Shown in pieces: positions 19,014 to 26,975 of a DNA stretch of 64,000 bases. The position numbers and the translations under genes are program-made. The notes under the pieces were generated by a model that worked only from the letters and a program-made list of their open reading frames with translations, ran no database searches and was not told the DNA's origin. Source of the stretch: Phycisphaerales bacterium (GTDB taxonomy: Bacteria; Planctomycetota; Phycisphaerae; UBA1845; Fen-1342); assembly GCA_016710275.1 (NCBI GenBank), contig JADJXS010000001.1, positions 2,170,001 to 2,234,000 of the forward strand, given 5' to 3'. Within the stretch, counting starts at the first letter, position 1. Each line of letters begins with the position of its first letter.

Positions 19014-19738
19014 GCGAACCTCCGATCCTTGCGAACGTCGCGGATCTCGCAGCGCTCGAGCCACACGACGGTCAGCCCGCTCGCCGCGCACAGCGCCGAC
19101 ACTTCGTCGGCGCTCCAGAACGAGTAAACCATGCCCGCCAGCCCGGCCGGCGCACCCGGACCGAGGCGAATCGTGCCCGGCTCGACGACATCGCTCGCAA
19201 ACGTGCGCAGCGAGTCGTCGTCGGTGCGCCAGTCGGCGATGACCACTCCGCCGGGGCGGATGATGCGCCGCAATTCCCGCAATGCGGCGACGGCGGCGGC
19301 CCGGCCGCCCAGTTGAAAGAGCGTCCCCCAGGACAGCGCGAGATCGATCGTTCCATCCGGCAGCGGCTGCTGATCGAGCGGCGCGACGTGCGTCTCCAAT
19401 GTTGCGCCGCTGCCCAGCGCCGCGGCGCGCGCCAGTTCCGTCATCTGCGGATCGGCGTCCGTGGCGATTACGCGCCCGAAGCCCAGTTCGGCCAGCGCCA
19501 GCGCATGCCGCCCGCTGCCGCAGCCGGCATCGAGCGCTGCAGCGCCGCCGCGCGCGGCAGGGGGGATCAATGCGCTGATCGCCCGCAGAGCCGCCTCGCT
19601 CGGCCAGCGTCGGCCGACCGCGCCGCTCTGGCCGCGCCAGTTGTTGAGCGGGTCGCGGGCCTTCGGCGTTTCCGCGATTGGTGCGCCGGCGCGCGGCGCA
19701 GCCGTCATCGGCGCGTCGGAGCATGACGACACCGGCAT
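18977..19738 (-). CDS. SAM-dependent methyltransferase in nonulosonate operon
   Basis: A 253-residue class I methyltransferase. Motif I is LDAGCGSGRHALALA (about residues 60-75), followed by the acidic ATDADP and a post-I LPDGTIDLALSWG. It lies between neuA and neuB genes with a 22-bp gap on one side and a 37-bp overlap on the other, so it is made with the sugar enzymes. The obvious inference is O- or N-methylation of the nonulosonic acid or its precursor. I chose ATG 19738, where GGTGAG precedes it, rather than a longer frame reading into neuA. Confidence 0.8.
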   Translation of the reverse strand: MPVSSCSDAPMTAAPRAGAPIAETPKARDPLNNWRGQSGAVGRRWPSEAALRAISALIPPAARGGAAALDAGCGSGRHALALAELGFGRVIATDADPQMTELARAAALGSGATLETHVAPLDQQPLPDGTIDLALSWGTLFQLGGRAAAVAALRELRRIIRPGGVVIADWRTDDDSLRTFASDVVEPGTIRLGPGAPAGLAGMVYSFWSADEVSALCAASGLTVVWLERCEIRDVRKDRRFAWWVTGARPSTS

Positions 19739-19760
19739 CAGTCGCTCACCGCGCCCGCTC

Positions 19761-20459
19761 CTAGCCGGCATGGGCCACCGCCGTTTCGAGCAGGGCCTCC
19801 GCCAACTGCATGTCTTCGGGATAGTCAATGTCCACGCCGCGCGACGCGGGCATTACATGCGCCAGCGTTCGCGGGGTCGGTCGGTCGAGCAGGTAACTCG
19901 CCAGCGGATAGACGTACACCGCACCATTGAGCCGATGCAGCACGCCTCCGGCGCGGAGCGCGCTGTCATGCGTCGGCAAGCCCGCGGCAGCAAGCGTGCG
20001 AAACTCCTCGTCCGCTCGAACCGTGCCGCACCAGTCGACCGGTGCGATCGGCGATACCGAGACGACCGCGTCAGCCGGATTGACCCGCCACAATTCAACC
20101 GCCTCGCGGATGTCCGAGGCGCTTCGCAGCGGCGACGTCGGCTGCAGCACGACCACCGCGTCGAATCGCTCCCCGAGCGCCTGAAGATGTTCCAGCAGGA
20201 AGCGATTGGCGTCGCGCGTCGGCGTGTCGTCGCGGGCCAGCCGCGCCGGCCGCAGCACCGGGCAGCGAACTCCATACTCCGCTGCCACAGCCGCGATGCG
20301 CGGGCAGTCCGTGTTGACGTACACGGCGTCGAGCGCGGTGCTTTCCAGTGCCGCGCGGCAGGTGTAGGAGATCAGCGGCCGGCCACCCAGCGGCGCAAGG
20401 TTTTTGTGCGGGATTCGCCGCGAGCCGCTCCGCGCAGGGATGATGCCGACGAGCTTCAT
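19761..20459 (-). CDS. neuA: CMP-nonulosonate cytidylyltransferase
   Basis: A 232-residue acylneuraminate cytidylyltransferase, activating a nonulosonic acid as its CMP sugar. The N-terminal nucleotide-binding motif IIPARSGSRRIPHKN is complete, followed by VYVNTDC, LQPTSPLRSASDI and DIDYPEDM near the C-terminus. Its ATG at 20459 overlaps the TGA of the upstream epimerase gene (ATGA), so translation is coupled. Second gene of the operon. Confidence 0.88.
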   Translation of the reverse strand: MKLVGIIPARSGSRRIPHKNLAPLGGRPLISYTCRAALESTALDAVYVNTDCPRIAAVAAEYGVRCPVLRPARLARDDTPTRDANRFLLEHLQALGERFDAVVVLQPTSPLRSASDIREAVELWRVNPADAVVSVSPIAPVDWCGTVRADEEFRTLAAAGLPTHDSALRAGGVLHRLNGAVYVYPLASYLLDRPTPRTLAHVMPASRGVDIDYPEDMQLAEALLETAVAHAG

Positions 20460-21739
20460 CGAGCGCCTCCCGATCGCGCGAATGAAGTCCGCCCGCGTTC
20501 TGCGTCCGCGGAGCCGTTCGGCGCCTGCCGGTCCGCCGCGCTCGGTTCGCATCCTGCCGCCGCTTCTCCAAACGGCGCAGCGTCCTCGACCAGCCGCTTC
20601 GAGAGCAGCCGCGGATCATCCGCGAAGCGCTTCAGCAGCGCGACCATGCGCGGCGCTGCGCCCCCGGCCCGATAGGGGCCGTCATCTTGCACACCCCGCG
20701 ACGACGAAAGCGCTGCACGAACCGCCGCCTGTATGTCTTCCGCACTCGGCCGCCTGAGAATCACGGTCGATGCCGCCGTCGCGCGCCCCTCCTGCCGCTC
20801 GCCCACGATCACCGCCGGGCAGCCCAGCGCCGGTGCTTCAGTCACGCCGCTCGAGCTGTTGCCGACGTAGCAGCCGGCGTCACGCAGCGCCGCCAGGTAG
20901 ATCGACGGCGGCAGCGCCGCGACCAGCGTCGCATCCGCGCGACCCTTCGCCCACGCCCGGGTCCGTGCATCGATCCGGTCGCCCTCCGCATCGCCGTTGG
21001 AAAGCACGATCAGCTTGTGCACGACATCCAGCGCGCCCAGCGCGGCGAGCATCGCGCGCAGATCGCGCTCCGCCTGCTCCGCGCGCAGCGTCACCGGCAG
21101 GAAGCTCGACAGCACAAGCCGCCGTCCCGCTCCCGACCCGCGCGGACCCACGTCCGCCGGCAGCCCGGCCGCCGCCGCCAGCGCCGCGAAATCCGCCGCC
21201 TGTTCGGCAATGCCGTCCAGCGACGGCAACCCGACCACGTGAATCCGCCACGCCTCCTCCCCCATCGCGCGCAATCGCCGGGCCGCCAGCTCGTGCCCCA
21301 CGAAGTGCAGTTGTGCGAGCCGCGTCAGCGCGTTGCGGAGATTGCAGTCCTGGTTGGTCGAGACATCCGTTTCACCGCCGCCCAGGTGCGCCAGCGAAAT
21401 CCCCATCATCGTCGCCGCGACGCCGGCCGCGAACGATTCATACCGATCGCCCGCGACGAGAACCCAGCGCGGGTTGATCCGCGCCATCGCCTCCGCGCAG
21501 CCGGATACGCACAGCGCGGTCGCCCGCGCCACGTTCAGCGCGGAGTCGGTGTCAAATAGAATGGGAACCCGCGCTGCGATGGCGTGTCCGGCGGACTCAA
21601 TCTCGCGAACCGTCGCGCCGTGCCGCGCGCTCAGGTGCGTGCCGGTGACCAGCAGCTGCGCCTCCGCGCCGGCGGCGACGACGACCGGCTCCACCAGCCG
21701 CCAGTCCGCCCGCGAGCCTGTCACAATCAGCACGCTCAT
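20456..21739 (-). CDS. neuC: Hydrolysing UDP-GlcNAc 2-epimerase (NeuC-like)
   Basis: A 427-residue enzyme of the UDP-N-acetylglucosamine 2-epimerase family, likely releasing ManNAc or a relative as first step to a nonulosonic acid. It starts VLIVTGSRADW like NeuC (TGTRAD-type start). Other family landmarks are VLVAGDRYESFAAGVAA, AHLGGGETD, VGNSSSGVTEAPALGCP and GERQEGR. The last 40 residues are a Pro/Ala/Arg tail. First gene of the operon neuC-neuA-methyltransferase-neuB. The legionaminate enzyme LegG is the main alternative. Confidence 0.85.
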   Translation of the reverse strand: MSVLIVTGSRADWRLVEPVVVAAGAEAQLLVTGTHLSARHGATVREIESAGHAIAARVPILFDTDSALNVARATALCVSGCAEAMARINPRWVLVAGDRYESFAAGVAATMMGISLAHLGGGETDVSTNQDCNLRNALTRLAQLHFVGHELAARRLRAMGEEAWRIHVVGLPSLDGIAEQAADFAALAAAAGLPADVGPRGSGAGRRLVLSSFLPVTLRAEQAERDLRAMLAALGALDVVHKLIVLSNGDAEGDRIDARTRAWAKGRADATLVAALPPSIYLAALRDAGCYVGNSSSGVTEAPALGCPAVIVGERQEGRATAASTVILRRPSAEDIQAAVRAALSSSRGVQDDGPYRAGGAAPRMVALLKRFADDPRLLSKRLVEDAAPFGEAAAGCEPSAADRQAPNGSADAERGRTSFARSGGAR

Positions 21740-21778
21740 CGTCGCGCCCGTCTGCGGGGTGTCCGCCGGGCGCTGCGA

Positions 21779-23158
21779 TCAGTGCCGCGCTGCGCCGTCG
21801 GGCTGTGCCCGCTCCGGACGCTCGGCCGCCCGCTGCATCACCCACAGCGGAACCAGTCGGCCCAGCACCATCGCGATCATCAGCCACAGCATCCCGTATG
21901 GGTACAGATCGGATGCATGGCCGATCCCGGTGGAGAGATTGCGGCTGGTGATTGCCTCCATCGCAGCGCCGCCGACCGCCCCGCCGCCCACCGCCGACGC
22001 GGCGTCCAGCAGCGCATCCCCCAGCGGAACCGCGCGCCCGAAGCGCACCCCGACCAGCGCGTCGATCAGCAAGATCCCCATCGCGATTCCCCCCGTCAGC
22101 AGGAGCAGCGCCCGCGCGGTGCGTCGCGCGGCATCCGCCGCCCGCCCGCCGCCGCCCCTCGCGCACAGCGCCGCCAGCAGCGTCCACCGCAGCCCGCCGG
22201 CTGCGCTGCCCGCGCCGCCGCCGATCAGGATCGCGGCCGCCAGCACGACCCGGGAGCCGTCACGCAGTCCCGCGTCGGGCGGGACCGACCCGACGCCGTT
22301 GGCCGCGCCGACCATGGCGTGAATTGCGCGGATTCCGCGCCCCATGACGCCCTCTGACGCCGGCGCGGCGGAATCAGCGCCGCGGGCGGCTGCGCCGAAT
22401 CGGCGCGGCTGCTCGAACAGGGCCGACGCAAACACGAGGAAAAGCAACAATCCGAGCGAACAGGCGATCTGGCGCGACACCGGCCGCCAGATGTCGCGAA
22501 TCGATCGCCGCAGGAGCCAGAAAGTGACAATGGAGGGCAGCAGAAGCGACATCGCGCAAATCGCGGTGGTGATCGGGAGCGATTCGGGCGGCGCTGCGCC
22601 GAAGCCGGCCGCGGTTCGCAGGCCGCTCAAGGCGGGCCGCCAGATGGACGCGAATCCCTGCGGAAATGCGTCCATGGACGCGATTGCAGCGCAGCAGCCG
22701 GCGGTGATGAGCCAGGCGACGCGGGCTGTCGCAGCCGGTCGCCGGGTGGCGCAGAATGGCGCGATTCCGAGCCGGGCCTCGGCCCGGGCGCAGGCCCCGA
22801 CGAACCAGATCGCGCCGGCCACGGCGAGGAGCGTGAGCGTTGCGATTCCGATGTCGGTGTATGCGCGTTGCGGGTGGTAGGTGAGCAATCCTGCGCCGCA
22901 GGCCGCGCTGATGGCGTCAAATGACGTCTGCCACAGGTGCAGCGACCAGTAGGCTGCGCGGCGCGCGGTTTCGCGGGTCATGAGGTGCGGAAGCAGCAGA
23001 ATCGCACCGACGGCGCAAATCAGCAGCAGGCTGCGCGCGTCGGCGACAGCGAGCGCCAAGGGGCGCTGATCTGCGCCGGTTTTCGGGGCAGAATGGCCGC
23101 CGGGGGGCGGGTGCGCGGGCGGGCGGTGACAGGATGCGTCAGAATCGCGCAGCGTCAT
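21779..23158 (-). CDS. TrkH/KtrB-like potassium channel subunit, divergent
   Basis: A 459-residue polytopic protein with about nine to ten hydrophobic helices. It resembles the Trk/Ktr/HKT superfamily: GGGAGSAAGGLRW fits the GGxxGSxAGG[IL][KR] third pore loop, and GFGAAPPESLP and SAVGGGAVGG sit where other selectivity-filter loops fall. Filter loops are degenerate compared with typical TrkH, so conductance or selectivity may differ. The N-terminal 40 residues are Pro/His-rich. Its likely RCK partner lies 1.9 kb away at 25014, with an IS66 element between. Confidence 0.75.
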   Translation of the reverse strand: MTLRDSDASCHRPPAHPPPGGHSAPKTGADQRPLALAVADARSLLLICAVGAILLLPHLMTRETARRAAYWSLHLWQTSFDAISAACGAGLLTYHPQRAYTDIGIATLTLLAVAGAIWFVGACARAEARLGIAPFCATRRPAATARVAWLITAGCCAAIASMDAFPQGFASIWRPALSGLRTAAGFGAAPPESLPITTAICAMSLLLPSIVTFWLLRRSIRDIWRPVSRQIACSLGLLLFLVFASALFEQPRRFGAAARGADSAAPASEGVMGRGIRAIHAMVGAANGVGSVPPDAGLRDGSRVVLAAAILIGGGAGSAAGGLRWTLLAALCARGGGGRAADAARRTARALLLLTGGIAMGILLIDALVGVRFGRAVPLGDALLDAASAVGGGAVGGAAMEAITSRNLSTGIGHASDLYPYGMLWLMIAMVLGRLVPLWVMQRAAERPERAQPDGAARH

Positions 23159-23260
23159 GCCGGTATCGTCGGGTCTGCACCGTTTGGCGGCAACCGGCGG
23201 CAGGGGTGGGCCTGGGGTGGGGCGGGGGTGGCGCGGGGGTGGAATCTTGCTTTCCGGACC

Positions 23261-23284
23261 TGCCGACGGCTTTGTGTCGGCATG
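23261..23284. repeat. Palindrome family C copy
   Basis: TGCCGACGGC...TGTCGGCATG hairpin upstream of the TrkH-like gene, 35 bp from the IS66 left end. The loop TTTG matches the other copies. Confidence 0.7.
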
Positions 23285-23318
23285 CTCTTTGACGCGACCT
23301 CCGCTTCATAGTTTCACC

Positions 23319-24148
23319 GTAACAGTTCACCCGTCTGCGGCGATTGTATCCGGTAGCGGGGGGAGTTGTCCGGTTTGGACGCAGGTCCGCAGGGCGGTTT
23401 CGAGGGTGTGGAGCGGGTCGTGGCCGCGGAGTTTGAGGGTGCGGTAGACGCTCATGAGGACGGCCTGGGTGGTAGCGCCGCGGTCGGAGCGATTGGACTG
23501 GCTGTTCTTCCGCAGGATGACGGCCGGTCGGATCATGCGTTCGGCGAAGTTGTTCTCGAAGGGGATGGCGGGGTGGTCCAGAAAGGTAAAGATGTGATCG
23601 GCGGTGCGGCGCAGGCGTTTGCACAGTCGCAGGGCGTCGCGATCGACGGGTTGTCCGGCGGCGACGTGGTCGAGCACATTCCGGACCAGCGCATCGAGGC
23701 GCAGCGTGAGGCGCGGGATGCGCGTGGCATAGCGTTGCGGCGAAAAGTCCGGCCGCTTGCGACGACGACGATCCGTCGCCTCCGCATCCTTGCCGCGAAC
23801 GTTGGCCTTGAGATAGACCGGGATCATGCCCGAGGGCGTGGCCGGCGTCGTCGCGAACGGATCACCGGCCGGGCGCGTCTGCAACTCCGCGATCCGCGCC
23901 GCCTGCTCGGCGATGCGTCGCGCGGCCGCCAGCAGAGCCAGCTTCACCGCCTCGGAACCCAACGCGTACAGCCGCAGCGCCGCCGCCTCATCGCAGACGC
24001 CCGTCTGCAACGCCGCAACCAGGTCGTCCAGCACGCCAGAATGCACCACCACGCTGCGCATGAACATGAAATACGCGCGTGCGCGCTCCCGGCGCAAGGG
24101 CTACAAGCCAACAATCTCAGAAACTTTCGCAAACGGCTGAACTGTTAC
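23319..24148. mobile_element. IS66-family element, internally deleted
   Basis: Inverted ends GTAACAGTTCACCCGT (from 23319) and, inverted, GTAACAGTTCAGCCGT (to 24148) match 15 of 16 bases and begin GTAA as IS66 ends do. The element is only 830 bp against about 2-2.5 kb for a full IS66. The 8-bp flanks (GTTTCACC, GTCTACGC) do not match, so the insertion is old or has recombined. Confidence 0.75.
23327..24097 (-). pseudogene. IS66 transposase, internal in-frame deletion
   Basis: A 256-residue frame that keeps the N-terminal helical part (ALGSEAVKLALLAAARRIAEQ) and the C-terminal IS66 part (HPAIPFENNFAERMIRP, SNRSDRGATTQAVLMSVY). The middle, with the zinc-binding part and the first two catalytic Asp residues, is missing. 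Full-length relatives are about 450-520 residues. Because the frame stays open across the deletion, a shortened protein could be made, but it cannot catalyse transposition. The element separates the TrkH-like and TrkA genes. Confidence 0.75.
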
Positions 24149-24178
24149 GTCTACGCAAAGTGGTCGGAATGGCGTGTG

Positions 24179-24268
24179 GCATCGGGCTTCCGCCCGATGC
24201 ACAGCACCGCCCGGAAGGGCGGTGTCACGACGCGCTGCATGCTTACGCTGAGTACAGCGAAAGCATGC
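24179..24268 (+). repeat. Composite palindrome unit B1-B2-A
   Basis: Three hairpins in fixed order: B1 GCATCGGGCTTCCGCCCGATGC (24179-24200), B2 GCACCGCCCGGAAGGGCGGTG-type (24204-24224), then family A (24237-24268). The same order occurs at 24364-24481, 31408-31497 and 43934-44037, and inverted at 30526-30615. Confidence 0.85.
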
Positions 24269-24363
24269 CACCCAACCTGGGCTTGAATTCCTGACTCTCC
24301 TCCCCGTCGCCGACTCATTCCCGGACAAGACATGCCGACGCAAAGCCGTCGGCATGGCACGTG

Positions 24364-24481
24364 GCATCGGGCTTCCGCCCGATGCGCTGCACCGCCCGGA
24401 AGGGCGATGTCACGACGCGGTGCCCGGAAGGGCGGTGTCACGACGCGCTGCATGCTTACGCTGAGTACAGCGAAAGCATGC
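24364..24481 (+). repeat. Composite palindrome unit with duplicated B2
   Basis: B1 at 24364-24385, B2 at 24389-24409, a second B2-like GCCCGGAAGGGCGG copy (about 24420-24440), then A at 24450-24481. A family C hairpin (24332-24355) precedes it. The second B2 looks like a local duplication. Confidence 0.8.
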
Positions 24482-24598
24482 CACCCGACAAGAGTTCTCG
24501 CAGAGAGCACAGAGAGCGCAGAGAGAAAGAGCGAGCAGGGGTAGGGTGTGTTCGGGCCGGCGTCGGGCGAGTTTCTTCGCACAGCGCCGCGCAGCCGG

Positions 24599-24706
24599 CC
24601 CGAACGCACCACCCTTGACATGCCCGAACGCACCGCCCTTGACATGCCCGAACGCACCACCCTTGACATGCCCGAACGCACCCCCGTTGACAAGCCCGAA
24701 CGCACC
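24599..24706. repeat. 24-bp tandem repeat, 4.5 copies
   Basis: Units start at 24599, 24623, 24647, 24671 and 24695 (partial), consensus CCCGAACGCACC then ACCCTTGACATG. Direct, spacerless and in no supported gene; not a CRISPR. Each unit ends TTGACATG, so it repeats a -35-like TTGACA. Confidence 0.85.
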
Positions 24707-24939
24707 CTTTCCATCACGGCGTCTTCGCCCCCGGCCGCGGATGGTGCGTTCGGACCGCACGGTGCGCCGCGCGCGCAGGGCGCCAACCGGCCGCGGTCCG
24801 AACTCACCCTACCTCACTTCTCTTCTCTCGCCCCTCCGCGCGCTCTGCGCCTACCCCTTGCATTCTCTGCATTCTCCGCGCTCTCTGCGCCTCTGCGAGA
24901 AACCAGAATCATGCGTGCTCGGGCGGTGGGTGGGCACAG

Positions 24940-25047
24940 CACTACAGTCCAGCGAAGCGCGATGTCCCACCGCAGCACTACAGCCCCGCGAAGCGCGATG
25001 TCCCACCGCAGCACTACAGCCCCGCGAAGCGCGCGATGTCCAGCTCG
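24940..25047. repeat. 36-bp tandem repeat of the trkA 3' tail
   Basis: Units at 24940-24975 and 24976-25011, followed by a third, slightly changed copy from 25012 which is the real end of the trkA gene (stop at 25014). The last dozen codons and stop of the gene have been copied downstream twice. Confidence 0.8.
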
Positions 25048-25670
25048 CGGCCCAGCACCATCAGCACCTGTCCCGGGCGCAGCACCGTGTCCGGCGCCGG
25101 CAGGAAGCGGAAGGGCGCCTGGTCGCTTTCGCGGATGGCCAGCACCAGCAGGTCATAGGTCTGCCGCAGGCTCAGCTCCGCCAGCGTCTTGTTGAACAGC
25201 CGCTTGGGCGTCCCGATCTCCAGGATGCGGTAGTCCTCGGTCAGCGGGAACATGTCGCGCAGGTCGGGGTTGGCGATGCGGCGGGCCGTCCGCTCGGCCG
25301 TCTCGCGCTCCGGGTAGATCACCTCGGTCGCGCCCACCGCGCGGAGAATCTGGGCGTGGTCGTTGTTGCGGGCGGTCGAACGGATGTTGGTGATGCCCAG
25401 CTTGGCCAGGTGCAGCGTGCACAGGATGCTCGGCTCGATGTTCTTCTCGCCCAGCGAGACGGCCGCCTCCGCCACCGTGCCGCTGATGACGCTCTTGAGC
25501 AGGTTGAAGTCGCGCGCGTCGCCGATCAGCGCGCGGTGCACCTCGTCGCGCACCTCGTTGACGCGCCGCTCCTCCAGGTCGATCGCCAGCACCTCGCAGC
25601 CCATGTGCACCAGCGTGCGGGCCAGGTGCCCGCCGAACTGCCCCAGCCCGACCACCACGACCTGTTTCAT
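25014..25670 (-). CDS. trkA: TrkA/KtrA potassium-uptake regulatory protein
   Basis: A 218-residue RCK protein gating a Trk/Ktr potassium channel. The N-terminal Rossmann fold starts VVVVGLGQFGGHLARTL with the GxGxxG motif, followed by an acidic VLAIDLEE at the end of strand 2 that would favour NAD(H) or ATP. A C-terminal RCK_C domain covers about residues 135-218 (VLRPGQVLMVLGRELDIARF). The ATG at 25670 was chosen; a longer frame upstream looks non-coding. Length fits KtrA (about 220) better than two-domain TrkA (about 450). Confidence 0.88.
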   Translation of the reverse strand: MKQVVVVGLGQFGGHLARTLVHMGCEVLAIDLEERRVNEVRDEVHRALIGDARDFNLLKSVISGTVAEAAVSLGEKNIEPSILCTLHLAKLGITNIRSTARNNDHAQILRAVGATEVIYPERETAERTARRIANPDLRDMFPLTEDYRILEIGTPKRLFNKTLAELSLRQTYDLLVLAIRESDQAPFRFLPAPDTVLRPGQVLMVLGRELDIARFAGL

Positions 25671-25759
25671 CCGCGTGCCACTCGATGAGGCGCGCCGCCG
25701 ATGCGCTGCGCAGCGCATCCGGCGGCCCCCGGGATGATAGCGGCGCAGCAGCGCGGACG

Positions 25760-25805
25760 GGGGGCGGCGCTGGGGGCGGCGCTGGGGGCGGCGCTGGGGG
25801 CGGCG
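25760..25805. repeat. 12-bp G-rich tandem repeat
   Basis: GGGGGCGGCGCT repeated 3.8 times between the divergent trkA and glycosyltransferase genes. Its G-runs could form a G-quadruplex just upstream of a candidate promoter. Confidence 0.75.
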
Positions 25806-25807
25806 GC

Positions 25808-25835
25808 TTGACAGGCGTCGGCCGTCGCGGACAAT
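25808..25835 (+). promoter_or_regulatory. Candidate promoter of the glycosylation operon
   Basis: TTGACA at 25808-25813 and GACAAT at 25830-25835 with a 16-bp spacer, just before the GT2 gene and right after the G-rich repeat. Confidence 0.4.
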
Positions 25836-25851
25836 CGTCCCCGCGGCCGGC

Positions 25852-26586
25852 GTGTGGGGCGGTCGCCGGAGGAGCTTTTCGATTCAGCGATCGTTGTCCA
25901 GCCCGCCGCGCGTGGCGTACGTCATCCCCGCCTACAACGAAGAGCGGGCCATCGGCGGCGTCGTGCGCGGATTGCAGGCCGATGCTCCGCCCGGCGACAT
26001 TTTTGTCATCGACGACGCCTCCCGCGACGACACCGCCGGCGCCGCCCGGGCGGCCGGCGCGATCGTGCTGCGGCACATCATCAACCGCGGGCAGGGGGCG
26101 GCCCTGCAGACCGGCTTCGACGCAGCGCTGCGCCGCAGCGCGGAGGTGATCATCACCTTCGACGCCGACGGCCAGCACACGCCCGCCGACGCCGCTGCGC
26201 TGGTCGCAGCGCTCGTCGAGCACGACGCCGACGTGGTCCTCGGCTCGCGCTTCCTGGGCCGCAAGGCGGAAAACATGCCGGCGGCGCGGCGCTGGTTGCT
26301 GCGCGGCGCCCTGTGGTTCACGCGCGTCGTCTCGCGCGTGCACGTCACGGACACGCACAACGGGCTGCGCGCCTTTCGTGCGTCCGCGCTGGAGCGCATC
26401 CGCATCTCCGAGGACCGCATGGCCCATGCCTCGGAGCTGCTCGACCTGATCGGCGAGTGCGACCTGCGGCACGTCGAGATTCCCTGCCACGTGCGCTACA
26501 CCGAGTACAGCATGCGCAAAGGGCAGCGCTGGCACGCTGCGCTGCCGATCGCCTTCAACTTCCTGGTCGGAAAGGTGATGCGATGA
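25852..26586 (+). CDS. GT2 glycosyltransferase, polyprenyl-phosphate type
   Basis: A 244-residue GT-A enzyme like dolichyl-/undecaprenyl-phosphate mannose or glucose synthases. Visible motifs are VIPAYNEERAIGGVV, DDASRDDT, NRGQGAALQTGF, TFDADGQH (DxD-type metal site) and GSRFLGRKAE. It lacks the C-terminal membrane helices of some homologues. It probably makes a lipid-linked sugar donor for the polytopic transferase downstream. The GTG at 25852 is the first start in frame; the TTG at 25894 is an alternative. Its TGA overlaps the next ATG (ATGA). Confidence 0.85.
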   Translation: MWGGRRRSFSIQRSLSSPPRVAYVIPAYNEERAIGGVVRGLQADAPPGDIFVIDDASRDDTAGAARAAGAIVLRHIINRGQGAALQTGFDAALRRSAEVIITFDADGQHTPADAAALVAALVEHDADVVLGSRFLGRKAENMPAARRWLLRGALWFTRVVSRVHVTDTHNGLRAFRASALERIRISEDRMAHASELLDLIGECDLRHVEIPCHVRYTEYSMRKGQRWHAALPIAFNFLVGKVMR

Positions 26587-26975
26587 CGCTGCTGCTGGCC
26601 GCCGCCGCTCCGAACCTGTTCCAGGTCATCGTGCTGCCGCTGCTGCTGCTGGCCGCCTGCTGGATGCTGTGGCAGTGGCTGGTGCACCGCCGCCGCCGGC
26701 TGGCGGCCGGCACGCTGGTGCTGGTGGCCGCCATGATCGGCGTCGCCAATCCGGGATTGGCGCAGTCCGTAGCATCAGCCGTCGGCATCGGCCGCGGGAC
26801 GGACCTGGTCGTCTACGTCACGACCTTCGCCCTGATCGGCGTGACCTTCACGATGCTCGCCATGAACCGCCGCATGCGCATGGAAATCACCGAGCTGACC
26901 CGTCAGCTCGCGCTGCGCGAATTGCCGCCCCCCACCGCGGGTCGGACCGATTCGTCCGCGGCGGAGCGCGTGTGA
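26583..26975 (+). CDS. DUF2304 membrane protein
   Basis: A 130-residue protein with three hydrophobic helices (about residues 10-30, 40-62 and 74-94) and an amphipathic helix with RMRMEITELTRQLAL. Size, topology and location after a polyprenyl-phosphate GT2 gene fit DUF2304, a family regularly found beside such transferases. Start and stop overlap the neighbours (ATGA at 26583, GTGA at 26972), so it is tightly coupled. It may act as a membrane anchor or partner of the soluble GT2; that is inference from context. Confidence 0.75.
   Translation: MTLLLAAAAPNLFQVIVLPLLLLAACWMLWQWLVHRRRRLAAGTLVLVAAMIGVANPGLAQSVASAVGIGRGTDLVVYVTTFALIGVTFTMLAMNRRMRMEITELTRQLALRELPPPTAGRTDSSAAERV

Larger units (their letters stand above)
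24149..25013. other. Repeat-dense intergenic region
   Basis: No gene is supported. It holds two composite palindrome units (24179-24268, 24364-24481), a family C hairpin (24332-24355), 9-nt-period GCAGAGAGC-type repeats (24495-24535), a 24-bp tandem array (24599-24706), a pyrimidine-rich CTCTGCGC repeat (24816-24900) and a 36-bp tandem repeat derived from the trkA tail. Confidence 0.65.

Noticed and set aside
23311..24156. 8-bp target duplication around the IS66 element
   Set aside because: The flanks match at only four of eight positions.
24599..24706. Possible CRISPR array
   Set aside because: The 24-bp units are direct neighbours with no spacers and there is no cas gene.
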